Shown here: positions 8,009 to 16,039 of the stretch, piece by piece
How positions within the stretch are numbered: the first letter of the stretch is position 1
Layout of the letters: each line of letters begins with the position of its first letter
Assembly: GCA_041583135.1 (NCBI GenBank)
Contig: JBFHGJ010000111.1
Span: 1 to 19,321, forward strand
DNA: 19,321 nt
Source: JABSOG01 sp041583135
GTDB lineage: Bacteria; Pseudomonadota; Gammaproteobacteria; Enterobacterales; Alteromonadaceae
Direction: 5' to 3'
Notes under the pieces: generated by a model
Database searches by the model: none
Told to the model about the DNA's origin: nothing
What the model saw: the letters and a program-made list of their open reading frames with translations, nothing else
Made by a program: the position numbers and the translations under genes

Positions 8009-8047
8009 TGCGAAGGTTGGTGTCATTTTGTCTGCAACCAACCCCCC

Positions 8048-8992
8048 TCACCCCTGATACATCAACTTAAACCCCGGAATATTCTTCTCCCATAGTGGCT
8101 CATCTTTGCCAATAAATTCGCGTACCGCGTCCAAAAACAGTCGGGTTCTGACTGGTAGGTCGCGATGGGGGTAAATCACATACATGGCGCTATAGTCAGA
8201 CAAGTTAACGTCAGTCATAATTGGCACCAAGTCACCGTTTAATACTTCATCGTCAACCACAAAGGCGGGCACTAAAACATAAGCGGTGCCAGACATGGCT
8301 TTCAGCATTAAAATTTCGGCGTCATTGGCGCGAAAAACACTTTTTACCTTTTGTACTGCCACATTGCCGGTTTCATCAATATAGTCGATATCGGTGACGC
8401 GAATGGCGCTGCTGGCGTAGCTGGCACAAGGTAGCTCTGCGAGTTCTTCCATGGTTTTGGGCATGCCATAGGTTTTGATAAATTCGGGCGATGCTAAAAT
8501 AGCCATGCGGTTGCGGGCAATTTTTCGTGCAACATAAGAGGAGTTTTTTAGCTCGCCTATTCTAAAGGCCAAATCTACCCCTTCGGCAACAATATCAACC
8601 ACTCTGTCATCTAAAATCATTTCCACTTCAACTTGTGGAAAGCGTTTTTGAAAGTCGTTGATCACCGGTTGCAAATACCGTCTGGCCAAAATCGAGGTGG
8701 CGGTGATCTTTAGCACACCTCGCGGTTCAAGGTGATAATTCCCGGCCATGGCAATGGTGTCATTTAAAAGCTCCCGTAGCTCCCGTGCTTTTTTCACCAT
8801 CTCAGTGCCTGCCCCGGTCAAAGAAAACGAGCGAGTTGTGCGATTTAATAGCCTGATGCCAAGGTCTTCTTCGAGCTTACTCACTTGTTTGGAGATCACC
8901 GAGCGGTCAATATTACGAGCGTCTGCCGCTTTAGCAAAAGACCCCCGCTCTACCACATCTAACAGCATTAGTAATCGGCTTGTAGTATCCAT
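8048..8992 (-). CDS. LysR-family transcriptional regulator (CrgA-like), MexT-like by context
   Basis: 314 residues, the usual length for the family. The N-terminal winged helix-turn-helix covers about residues 1-60: RGSFAKAADARNIDRSVISKQ spans the HTH and LEEDLGIRLLNRTTR is the classic wing. The effector-binding domain runs about 90-295, opening RGVLKITATSILARRYLQP and then VDLAFRIGEL, typical of the CrgA-like LysR group. The start at 8992 is an ATG beginning MDTTSRLLMLLDVVERG, as expected, though it lacks a strong Shine-Dalgarno. It is divergent from the efflux operon at 9111, the standard arrangement for a LysR activator of its neighbour. It probably binds the TGCCA/TGGCA sites between the two genes and also controls itself (inference). 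The inducer is unknown. Confidence 0.93.
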   Translation of the reverse strand: MDTTSRLLMLLDVVERGSFAKAADARNIDRSVISKQVSKLEEDLGIRLLNRTTRSFSLTGAGTEMVKKARELRELLNDTIAMAGNYHLEPRGVLKITATSILARRYLQPVINDFQKRFPQVEVEMILDDRVVDIVAEGVDLAFRIGELKNSSYVARKIARNRMAILASPEFIKTYGMPKTMEELAELPCASYASSAIRVTDIDYIDETGNVAVQKVKSVFRANDAEILMLKAMSGTAYVLVPAFVVDDEVLNGDLVPIMTDVNLSDYSAMYVIYPHRDLPVRTRLFLDAVREFIGKDEPLWEKNIPGFKLMYQG

Positions 8993-9018
8993 AGTGTTAA
9001 CCGTTGCAATTTTATTGG

Positions 9019-9045
9019 TGCCATTTTGGCATTAATAAAATGCCA
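9019..9045. promoter_or_regulatory. Candidate LysR operator with TGCCA/TGGCA half-sites
   Basis: TGCCA (9019-9023), TTT, TGGCA (9027-9031) is a perfect dyad of exactly T-N11-A form, the LysR-box format. A second TGCCA follows at 9041-9045, so TGCCATTT is directly repeated 22 bp apart (two helical turns). GGCATT/AATGCC (9028-9033, 9039-9044) form another perfect dyad. One more TGGCA is at 9083-9087. This fits a LysR tetramer contacting adjacent sites in the 118-bp divergent promoter. Confidence 0.55.
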
Positions 9046-9055
9046 TTTCTATCAT
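9026..9055 (+). promoter_or_regulatory. Candidate sigma-70 promoter of the RND efflux operon
   Basis: TTGGCA (9026-9031, 5/6 to the -35 consensus) is followed after 18 bp by TATCAT (9050-9055, 5/6 to the -10 consensus), about 55 bp upstream of the ATG at 9111. The -35 lies inside the T-N11-A box, so regulator binding would directly affect polymerase access. Read by eye only. Confidence 0.4.
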
Positions 9056-9110
9056 TTTTAGTCATCAATATCAGGCGTATCATGGCAGGCATTAATTTGA
9101 GGACCGCATA

Positions 9111-10283
9111 ATGAACAAGAATCTTATCTTTGCAGCAATCGCTTCCATTACTCTGGCCATTACCGGCTGTACCGATGAACCTGTAGCCGTTAACGCGCAA
9201 CGACCGCTTCAGCCGATTGATGTGGCAGAGGTGGTGATCAAACCTGTACAAAACTGGCATATTTATACCACCAGGCTTGAGTCGCCTGAAGAAGTGGCAT
9301 TAAAACCGCGAGTTTCTGGCGTGATTGAATACATTGCCTTTGCCGAAGGCGACAAGGTAAAAAAAGGCGATTTGTTGTTTCAGTTAGACCAACGACCCTT
9401 TGCCGCTGTGGTTGCCAATCTTAAAGCGCAAATCATTGCAGCTCAGGCGGCATTAGAGCAGGCCAACAACGAAGCTCAGCGCGCCACCCGTCTTACTCAG
9501 CGTAAAGCAATATCAACCGAGCAGGCAGAGTCGCGCGCTTCTGTTTTGTTACAGCGTGAAGCGCAACTGGCCGCACTTAAAGCGCAGCTGAAATCAGCCG
9601 AGCTGGATTTAGAATTCAGCGCCGTGCGCTCGCCCATTGATGGCATTATATCTCGCGCCAATATCACCCGAGGCAACACGGTTTTGGCCGGTCAAAGTGT
9701 GCTCACCTCGATTGTTTCCAACCAAAAAATGTATGCCTACTTTGATATCGATGAGCGCACCTGGAACAGCGCATTTGCCGATGTCACCGCAGCAAGCAAA
9801 CAACCGGTTGTGATGCAAAAACTTGGGCAACAGCAATACGCCTATCGCGGTCATATCGACTTTATCGACAATCAAATCAACGCCTCTACCGGCACCTTGC
9901 GCGTTAGAGCAACGTTTAGCAGTGACGACGCATCAAGCCCGCTCCGCGCAGGCTCTTTTGCCCGTATCAAACTGGCCGCCAATGACATTTCTCAGCAGGT
10001 TATTATTCCTGAGAGAGCCATAGGCACCGACTTGAAAAACCGCTTTGTCTTAACGGTAGGTGAAAACAACGTGCTGCAATACAAACTGGTTGAAGTTGGT
10101 GAGCGTTACGGTAAGTTCCGCGCCATTACCTCAGGCTTACAGCAAGGTGATGTCATCGCCGTCAATGGTCCTGCGCGTGTTGGTCCGGGAATGCCGATAG
10201 CACCAAACAAAGTCACCATCGACACCACAGATATCGCCTTTACCATGTCGCCTGTCAGTGACATGCGTTTGGCGGCCAAGTAA
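9111..10283 (+). CDS. RND efflux periplasmic adaptor (membrane fusion) lipoprotein, MexE/AcrA-like
   Basis: 390 residues. The signal sequence ends ITGC, so C20 is a probable lipidated Cys anchoring the protein to the inner membrane. Biotinyl-lipoyl-like half-motif about 65-100 (RVSGVIEYIAFAEGDKVKKG, then LLFQLDQRPF); long alpha-hairpin about 100-165 rich in Ala/Gln; second lipoyl half about 168-190 (FSAVRSPIDGIISR); beta-barrel (YAYFDIDERTW) and membrane-proximal domain to about 360. The wording PVQNWHIYTTRLESPEEVALKPR (split here only for reading) is that of the MexE subgroup. The start is preceded by GAGGA at 9099-9103, seven bases away. First gene of the operon; the pump gene begins 13 bp after its stop. 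It bridges the pump and the outer-membrane channel. Confidence 0.93.
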   Translation: MNKNLIFAAIASITLAITGCTDEPVAVNAQRPLQPIDVAEVVIKPVQNWHIYTTRLESPEEVALKPRVSGVIEYIAFAEGDKVKKGDLLFQLDQRPFAAVVANLKAQIIAAQAALEQANNEAQRATRLTQRKAISTEQAESRASVLLQREAQLAALKAQLKSAELDLEFSAVRSPIDGIISRANITRGNTVLAGQSVLTSIVSNQKMYAYFDIDERTWNSAFADVTAASKQPVVMQKLGQQQYAYRGHIDFIDNQINASTGTLRVRATFSSDDASSPLRAGSFARIKLAANDISQQVIIPERAIGTDLKNRFVLTVGENNVLQYKLVEVGERYGKFRAITSGLQQGDVIAVNGPARVGPGMPIAPNKVTIDTTDIAFTMSPVSDMRLAAK

Positions 10284-10296
10284 TAGGGTTGATTTC

Positions 10297-13200
10297 ATGA
10301 ACTTCTCTCACTTTTTCATTCAAAGGCCCATATTTGCGGCGGTCTTGTCGCTGATCATCTTGATTGGCGGCAGCATTTCATTGTTTCAGTTGCCTGTTAG
10401 TGAATATCCTGAAGTGGTGCCACCAACAGTGGTGGTCACCGCTAGCTACCCCGGTGCCAACCCAACGGTCATTGCACAAACCGTCGCCACGCCACTGGAG
10501 CAGGAAATTAACGGCACCGAAAACATGCTGTATATGTTCTCTCAAGCCACCAGCGATGGTCGCATGACCTTAACGGTCACTTTTGCGCTAGGCACAGATC
10601 TTGACCGCGCTCAAGTGCAGGTTCAAAACCGTGTTAACAGCGCTTTGCCACGGTTGCCGCAAGAAGTGCAGCGTTTAGGTGTGGTTGCCGAAAAGTCATC
10701 GCCCGATCTAACCATGGTGGTGCACTTGTTCTCGCCTGAGAAAACCCATGACACCACTTATCTCACAAACTACGCCGATTTGTATATCAAAGACCAAATT
10801 GCCCGTCTGCCGGGAGTTGGTGACGTTAAGCTGTTCGGTGGTGGACAATACTCTATGCGTGTGTGGTTAAACCCAGATGCACTGGCAGCCCGAGAATTAA
10901 CCTCCTCTGATGTTGTCAATGCACTGCGCTCTCAAAACCAGCAAGTTGCCGCCGGTAGCATTGGCGCTCAACCGACCTCTGTTGACAACCAATTTCAAAT
11001 TTTGTTGAACGTTAAAGGCCGTTTAAGCAGCATTGAAGAGTTTGAACAGGCCATTATCAAAGTGGGCGCACAAGGCCAACTTATTCGCCTTAAAGATGTT
11101 GCCCGCGTCGAGCTGGGTCAAAACAACTACACATTGCGCGCCATGTTAGACGGCCAGCCTGCCTTGGCCATGCCTATTTTCCAGCGCCCCGGCTCAAACG
11201 CCATTGAGCTGTCTGATCAAGTTCGCGAAACCATGGCCAGATTATCAAAAAGCTTCCCTGCCGGGGTTGAGTACGACATCGTTTACGACCCGACTATTTT
11301 CGTTAGAGGCTCTATCGATGCGGTGATCACAACCTTACTCGAAGCCATCGCCTTGGTTGTGATTGTGGTGGTGTTATTTTTGCAAACTTGGCGCGCTTCG
11401 GTGATCCCTTTGATTGCCGTGCCTATCTCATTGGTTGGCACCTTTGCCGTGATGCAATGGCTTGGGGTGTCCATCAATACCTTGTCATTGTTTGGTTTGG
11501 TATTGGCCATAGGCATTGTCGTCGATGACGCCATCGTGGTGGTTGAAAATGTCGAACGTAATATTGAAAAAGGTTTATCGCCATTAGAGGCGACCCGCGT
11601 TGCGATGACAGAGGTGACAGGCCCAATTATTGCCATTGCCTTGGTATTGTTGGCGGTGTTTATCCCCACAGCGTTTATCTCAGGGCTTTCTGGGCAGTTT
11701 TACAAGCAGTTTGCTTTGACCATCACTATTTCAACGGTGATCTCAGCCTTTAACTCATTAACTCTGTCACCGGCGTTATCGGCCTTGTTGCTAAAGTCGC
11801 ACGACGCCAAACCAGACCGCTTAACCCGTATCCTCAATGCCATTTTTGGCCGCTGGTTGTTTACGCCGTTTAATCGCTTCTTTGACCGTGGTGCCAAGGG
11901 CTATGAAAAGCTGGTACAAAAGCTGATCCGCATGAGCGTTATTGTGTTAATAGCCTATGGCATATTGGTGGGCGGCACGGTCAAATTGTTTGATACTGTA
12001 CCGGGCGGTTTTATTCCAACCCAAGACAAGCAATACCTCGTGGCCATCGCACAGTTGCCAGATGCCGCCAGTCTTGACCGCACCCAAGATGTAGTGATGG
12101 AAATGGAGCAAATTGCCCATAAGCAACCGGGCGTTGCGCACACGGTTACCTTCCCGGGTTTATCGGTCAACGGCTTTACCAACAGCCCCAACAGCGGCAT
12201 TGTGTTTGTGACGTTGAGCGATTTTAATGAACGTAAAGACCCTAGCCTTTCAGCAGGCGCCATTGCCATGCAGTTAAACAGGCAGTTCGCCAGTATTGAT
12301 GAAGCGTTTGTTGCCGTCTTCCCACCGCCACCCATTCAAGGTTTAGGCACCACCGGTGGCTTCAAACTACAAATTGAAGATCGCGACAATAAAGGCTTTG
12401 AAACGCTGTTTGCCAGCTTGCAAAATGTCATTGCCAAAGCGCAACAAGACCCGGCATTAATGGGCTTGTATTCAAGCTTCCGCATTCAGGTGCCACAAAT
12501 GGATATCGACATCGACCGCGAACAGGCGCTGATCCAAGGTATTGCTCTGGAAGAAGTTTTTGATGCACTACAAATTTACCTTGGCTCATTGTACGTGAAT
12601 GACTTCAACCTGTTTGGTCGTACTTACCAGGTTAATGCCCAAGCCGATGCCAAGTATCGTCAAGATCCGCAGCAGATCCTTAACCTTAAAGTGCGTAACC
12701 GCCAAGGTCATATGGTGCCACTAGGCTCGGTGTTAACCGTCACGCCAACAACCGGCCCTGACAGAGTGATGCATTACAACGGCTACCCGAGTGCAGAGCT
12801 GAACGGCAGCCCGGCACCGGGTTATAGCTCAGACCAGGCACAACAAGCCATTGAATTGATTTTGGCCGACAACCTGCCATCTGGCATCTCTTATGAATGG
12901 ACAGATGTTACCTACCAGCAGATCATTGCCGGTAACACCATGGTGTATGTTTTCCCATTGGTCGTCTTATTAGTATTTATGGTATTGGCGGCGCAATATG
13001 AAAGCCTGCGCTTGCCATTGGCCATCATTTTAATTGTGCCAATGACCATTTTCTCTGCCTTGCTTGGTGTATGGTTGGTTGGCTCTGACAATAATATCTT
13101 TACCCAAATCGCCCTGATTGTACTGGTTGCACTGGCCTCGAAAAACGCCATATTGATGGTGGAATTTGCCAAAGACCAGCAACAAACCGGTATGTCGCAC

Positions 13201-13476
13201 TTTGATGCCATCATTGCCGCTTGTCGTATGCGATTGCGTCCAATATTGATGACCTCAATTGCCTTTACCGCAGGTGTTGTGCCATTGGTACTGGCAACCG
13301 GCGCAGGCGCTGAAATGCGTCACGCCATGGGGAATGCGGTATTCTCAGGCATGATTGGCGTCACTCTGTTTGGCCTATTGTTTACCCCGGTATTTTACAT
13401 GCTGGTGACCAAAAAATTGAAAAAGGCGACAACAGCAGAAACGGAAACTTTAGTCTTGAAGGAGGCGCAATCATGA
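10297..13476 (+). CDS. RND multidrug efflux pump, inner-membrane HAE1 transporter (MexF/AcrB-like)
   Basis: 1059 residues from the ATG at 10297, which gives the family N-terminus MNFSHFFIQRPIFAAVLSL and has an AGGG about eight bases upstream; an in-frame ATG at 10258 would add 13 residues overlapping the adaptor gene and is unlikely. Family length is about 1030-1060. Seen: the N-terminal membrane helix; porter motifs (SYPGANPTVIAQTVATPLE, NGTENMLYM); transmembrane helix 4 with the proton-relay pair D410-D411 (GIVVDDAIVVVENVERN); the partner Lys in helix 10, K949 (ASKNAILMVEFAKD); two large periplasmic loops; 12 predicted helices. All essential relay residues are present, so this should be an active proton-driven trimeric exporter of hydrophobic or amphiphilic compounds. 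Its 3' end overlaps the next start by ATGA, indicating translational coupling. Confidence 0.95.
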   Translation: MNFSHFFIQRPIFAAVLSLIILIGGSISLFQLPVSEYPEVVPPTVVVTASYPGANPTVIAQTVATPLEQEINGTENMLYMFSQATSDGRMTLTVTFALGTDLDRAQVQVQNRVNSALPRLPQEVQRLGVVAEKSSPDLTMVVHLFSPEKTHDTTYLTNYADLYIKDQIARLPGVGDVKLFGGGQYSMRVWLNPDALAARELTSSDVVNALRSQNQQVAAGSIGAQPTSVDNQFQILLNVKGRLSSIEEFEQAIIKVGAQGQLIRLKDVARVELGQNNYTLRAMLDGQPALAMPIFQRPGSNAIELSDQVRETMARLSKSFPAGVEYDIVYDPTIFVRGSIDAVITTLLEAIALVVIVVVLFLQTWRASVIPLIAVPISLVGTFAVMQWLGVSINTLSLFGLVLAIGIVVDDAIVVVENVERNIEKGLSPLEATRVAMTEVTGPIIAIALVLLAVFIPTAFISGLSGQFYKQFALTITISTVISAFNSLTLSPALSALLLKSHDAKPDRLTRILNAIFGRWLFTPFNRFFDRGAKGYEKLVQKLIRMSVIVLIAYGILVGGTVKLFDTVPGGFIPTQDKQYLVAIAQLPDAASLDRTQDVVMEMEQIAHKQPGVAHTVTFPGLSVNGFTNSPNSGIVFVTLSDFNERKDPSLSAGAIAMQLNRQFASIDEAFVAVFPPPPIQGLGTTGGFKLQIEDRDNKGFETLFASLQNVIAKAQQDPALMGLYSSFRIQVPQMDIDIDREQALIQGIALEEVFDALQIYLGSLYVNDFNLFGRTYQVNAQADAKYRQDPQQILNLKVRNRQGHMVPLGSVLTVTPTTGPDRVMHYNGYPSAELNGSPAPGYSSDQAQQAIELILADNLPSGISYEWTDVTYQQIIAGNTMVYVFPLVVLLVFMVLAAQYESLRLPLAIILIVPMTIFSALLGVWLVGSDNNIFTQIALIVLVALASKNAILMVEFAKDQQQTGMSHFDAIIAACRMRLRPILMTSIAFTAGVVPLVLATGAGAEMRHAMGNAVFSGMIGVTLFGLLFTPVFYMLVTKKLKKATTAETETLVLKEAQS

Positions 13477-14873
13477 TAGCAGCGTTGCAAAAATCTATTG
13501 TAGCCACAACATTGGCGCTAGTGCTTGGCGGTTGTGTCACTACCAACAGTGAACTCGACTACGCCAAGCATCGCAAGCAAATGAATGACTTTATCGCACA
13601 TACCGATATTGCTGAGAGCTTGACAGGTCAGGATGAAATTAACTGGTGGCAGCAGCTAAACTCTGCCCAGCTCAATCGGTTGGTATCTGACGCGCTGGCT
13701 AAAAATTATGATCTGAAAAGCACTCAACTGAAATTGCAAAGCTCGCTGGCGCGCCTTGGCGCGCAAAAGGCGCAGCACTTACCTCAAGGCGGGCTGAACT
13801 TAACCAGCAGTCGCAGCAAAGATGTGGTAAGCGGCATCACTAAACAGTCTAGCGGTAACGTTAGCTTTGATTGGCAGCTAGACCTTTTTGGCCGCATCAA
13901 TGCCTTGGTTAACGCTGCCAACGCAGCGGCTTTAAGCCAAGCCGAACAGGTTCGCTTATTGCAAATAGAGATCACCTCGTCTGTGGTGAACGGCTTTATC
14001 AGCTATCAGGGCAACTTGCAGAAAAAGCAAATTATTGAACAGCAAATCAATGCTTTAAAACAGAGTATAGAGGTTTTGCAGGCAAGGTTTGACGAAGGCA
14101 GCACCAGCGAGTTAGATCTAAATCGCACCAAAGCCCAGCTAAATCAACAGCAAGCCTTGTTGCCCGAAATTGAATTTATGCTGTATCGTGATTTGACCAC
14201 CCTAGGCTTACTCACCGGAAAACTGGCCAGCGACATAAAACTTGAAGATGAACTCAACATCATCGAGGCCAAACTCCCCTTGTCACTGGCACAGCCCAGT
14301 GAGGCCATAGCCATGCGGCCAGATATCGCCCAAGCACTTTACCGCTATGGCCAAGCAGATGCTTTGAGTATTGCGGCAAAACGAGCATTGCTGCCCACTA
14401 TCAGCTTAAGTGGATTTGCCGGTTTGTTGGGCATCGACAGCTATGGCCTGTCAAATACTCAGCAGCAGTGGCAAGTTACACCGCAAATTGAATGGTCACT
14501 GCTTAGTTACCCAGCATTGCTGGCGCAAAAAGATGCCGAGCAATTACTAAGTGAGGCAGCATATAGCGAATACAAACAAGTAGTGCTCGAAGCCATTAGC
14601 GAAACTGAGCTTTCATTGAAGCTGCTGGTAAAAGAGCAAAACCAATTGGTGTTTGCCAACAACCGGTATCTCTTTGCCAACAAAGCCTTTTCGCAAGCCG
14701 AAGCGATGTATGAAGAAGGACAAATTCCTTATCTGGCGCTACTTGATGCCAGACAGGACGTGCTTAAAGCGCAAGAAAATGCCGTTGATTCGGCAGTTTC
14801 GTCTTTACTCGCCAAGGTAAATGCTTATCATGCCTTTAATGGCCGCTGGAGTAATGCCTTAAGTCAAAATTGA
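13473..14873 (+). CDS. NodT-family outer-membrane efflux lipoprotein (OprN/OprM-like)
   Basis: 466 residues. The lipobox LGGC makes C21 the lipidated residue. The protein has two OEP repeats, each an alpha-barrel hairpin with beta strands: the first contains NWWQQL (57-62), FDWQLDLFGRINALV (132-146) and RFDEGSTSELDL; the second contains AMRPDI (280-285), LLPTISLSGF and EGQIPYLALLDARQ (415-428), the hallmark NodT-family segments. The second-repeat strand entry, normally W-x-[IL]-F-D-x-G-R, reads WSLLSYPALLAQ here, so the usual FDxGR is lost, a small deviation. The start overlaps the pump stop (ATGA) and has a near-perfect AAGGAGG seven bases upstream. It forms the outer-membrane exit duct of the tripartite pump. 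Confidence 0.93.
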   Translation: MIAALQKSIVATTLALVLGGCVTTNSELDYAKHRKQMNDFIAHTDIAESLTGQDEINWWQQLNSAQLNRLVSDALAKNYDLKSTQLKLQSSLARLGAQKAQHLPQGGLNLTSSRSKDVVSGITKQSSGNVSFDWQLDLFGRINALVNAANAAALSQAEQVRLLQIEITSSVVNGFISYQGNLQKKQIIEQQINALKQSIEVLQARFDEGSTSELDLNRTKAQLNQQQALLPEIEFMLYRDLTTLGLLTGKLASDIKLEDELNIIEAKLPLSLAQPSEAIAMRPDIAQALYRYGQADALSIAAKRALLPTISLSGFAGLLGIDSYGLSNTQQQWQVTPQIEWSLLSYPALLAQKDAEQLLSEAAYSEYKQVVLEAISETELSLKLLVKEQNQLVFANNRYLFANKAFSQAEAMYEEGQIPYLALLDARQDVLKAQENAVDSAVSSLLAKVNAYHAFNGRWSNALSQN

Positions 14874-14910
14874 TATTCATACTATTCATAAGGTACAAAG
14901 TAGAGCGAGA

Positions 14911-15924
14911 ATGAAGACAATGGGATCACAACAAAACATGAAAGCAATCGTGCTGAATGAACCAAATGAAGCCATTCGTTTGGCCGATGTTGTGATCCCC
15001 ATGCCAACTATCAGCAATAACGAGCTTTTGGTTAAAGTGGAGTATGTTGGACTCAATCCACTAGATGCGCAATTCGCCAAATCTGGTTTTTGCCAGTGGC
15101 AATACCCACATGTTCTTGGCTTAGATGCTGTTGGTGTAGTCGTAGATGCGCCCAAAGGCATTTACCCGAATATTGGCGAGCGCGTCATGTGGCATGCCAA
15201 TATTGGCTCTCAGGGCGTTTTGAGTGAATATGCCAAAGTCCCCAACTACGCCGCGTTTGTGGTGCCTGATGAGGTGGCCCCACAAAAAGCCGCCGCCCTG
15301 CCCTGTGCTGGAATGTCGGCGTTAATTGCACTGGAGAAGTTGCAAGTAACCGACCGCGATACCATTTTGATTGACGCAGGCGCCGGTGCAGTGGGCCATT
15401 TTGCCATTCAATTTGCCAAACAACGAGGCGCAGAGGTTTTTGCCACCGCCTCGAAAAAGAACCATAAGCTGGTCAAAAGCTTAGGCGCAGATGTCGTATA
15501 TGACTACCGCGACAAAAACCTGCTCAAAAAAATACAGCTGGATATTGGCGCGCAAGGCTTTGACGCCATTTTAGACTCAGTAGGAGGTGACAACACCATT
15601 CGCAACCTCGAATTAATGCGCTTTTGCGGCCGCATCGCCTGCCTGCGATCACTGCCCGAATTCCCATCAAACCTGCTATTTAAAAAAGCGCCCAACATCA
15701 GCATTGTATCGCTACCCGCCGCTTGGCTCTCAGAGAGTTTATGCGCCCAACAATACATGGGCTTTATGAGCAAAACCTTGCTGGAAAACGCCGCCAAAAG
15801 CACTTTTCACTTACCAAAGCTAAACCTGGTCGAATTTAATGCCGAGGCGGTATCTGCTGCCCTTCTAAAACAAGTATCAGGGACCTTTACCGGCAAGCAA
15901 GTGGTGAAGGTTGTAGAGGGATAA
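14911..15924 (+). CDS. Zinc-free MDR-superfamily oxidoreductase (quinone-oxidoreductase type), MexS-like by context
   Basis: 337 residues. The N-terminal GroES-like domain is followed by a Rossmann domain with dinucleotide motif AGAGAVG (156-162). The catalytic Zn ligands of alcohol dehydrogenases are absent: VGLNPLDAQF stands where the Cys motif would be and VLGLDAVG replaces GHE, as in quinone oxidoreductases. It probably uses NAD(P)H to reduce a quinone or other electrophile. The ATG at 14911 has an AG-rich GAGCGAG just upstream, but family alignment favours the in-frame ATG at 14938 (MKAIVLNEPNEAIRLADV); either is possible. It starts 37 bp after the channel gene and looks co-transcribed. 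In Pseudomonas a similar oxidoreductase, MexS, modulates the MexT/MexEF-OprN system, probably through a toxic electrophile; a like role here is inference. Confidence 0.88.
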   Translation: MKTMGSQQNMKAIVLNEPNEAIRLADVVIPMPTISNNELLVKVEYVGLNPLDAQFAKSGFCQWQYPHVLGLDAVGVVVDAPKGIYPNIGERVMWHANIGSQGVLSEYAKVPNYAAFVVPDEVAPQKAAALPCAGMSALIALEKLQVTDRDTILIDAGAGAVGHFAIQFAKQRGAEVFATASKKNHKLVKSLGADVVYDYRDKNLLKKIQLDIGAQGFDAILDSVGGDNTIRNLELMRFCGRIACLRSLPEFPSNLLFKKAPNISIVSLPAAWLSESLCAQQYMGFMSKTLLENAAKSTFHLPKLNLVEFNAEAVSAALLKQVSGTFTGKQVVKVVEG

Positions 15925-15930
15925 GGGCTT

Positions 15931-15962
15931 TGCCCAACCACAATTAAGTTTTCGGTTGGACA
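15931..15962. terminator. Possible bidirectional hairpin between convergent genes
   Basis: TGCCCAACC (15931-15939) can pair with GGTTGGACA (15954-15962) with one mismatch and a 14-nt loop. It lies in the 115-bp gap between the oxidoreductase stop and the SelO-like stop. No T-run follows in either direction, so a classic intrinsic terminator is not proven. Confidence 0.3.
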
Positions 15963-16039
15963 AACAAAGCGAAAGTGCGCAGCGTATCTGTCACTCATCA
16001 GAGCCACCAGACAGACCGCTATCAATATAGAGCGTAAGC

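Larger units (their letters stand above)
7008..8047. other. About 1 kb gene-poor, AT-rich intergenic region
   Basis: This stretch lies between the 5' end of the giant protease gene and the 3' end of the LysR gene. It must hold the protease promoter, but I could not pick a convincing -35/-10 pair (TTGTCA near 7070-7075 on the minus strand has no well-spaced -10). It contains two copies of a diverged repeat (7669-7738, 7921-8008), a perfect short dyad (7747-7762), a hairpin beside the LysR stop (8015-8043) and only weak small ORFs. No tRNA or known RNA was recognised. Confidence 0.6.

Noticed and set aside
8015..8043. GGTTGGT...ACCAACC hairpin next to the LysR stop codon, possible terminator
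   Set aside because: Fifteen-base loop and no T-run in the direction of LysR transcription; not enough to call a terminator.
10258..10296. Upstream in-frame ATG giving the RND pump 13 extra residues
   Set aside because: It overlaps the adaptor gene, and the MNFSHFFIQRPIFA start at 10297 matches the family N-terminus and has its own Shine-Dalgarno.
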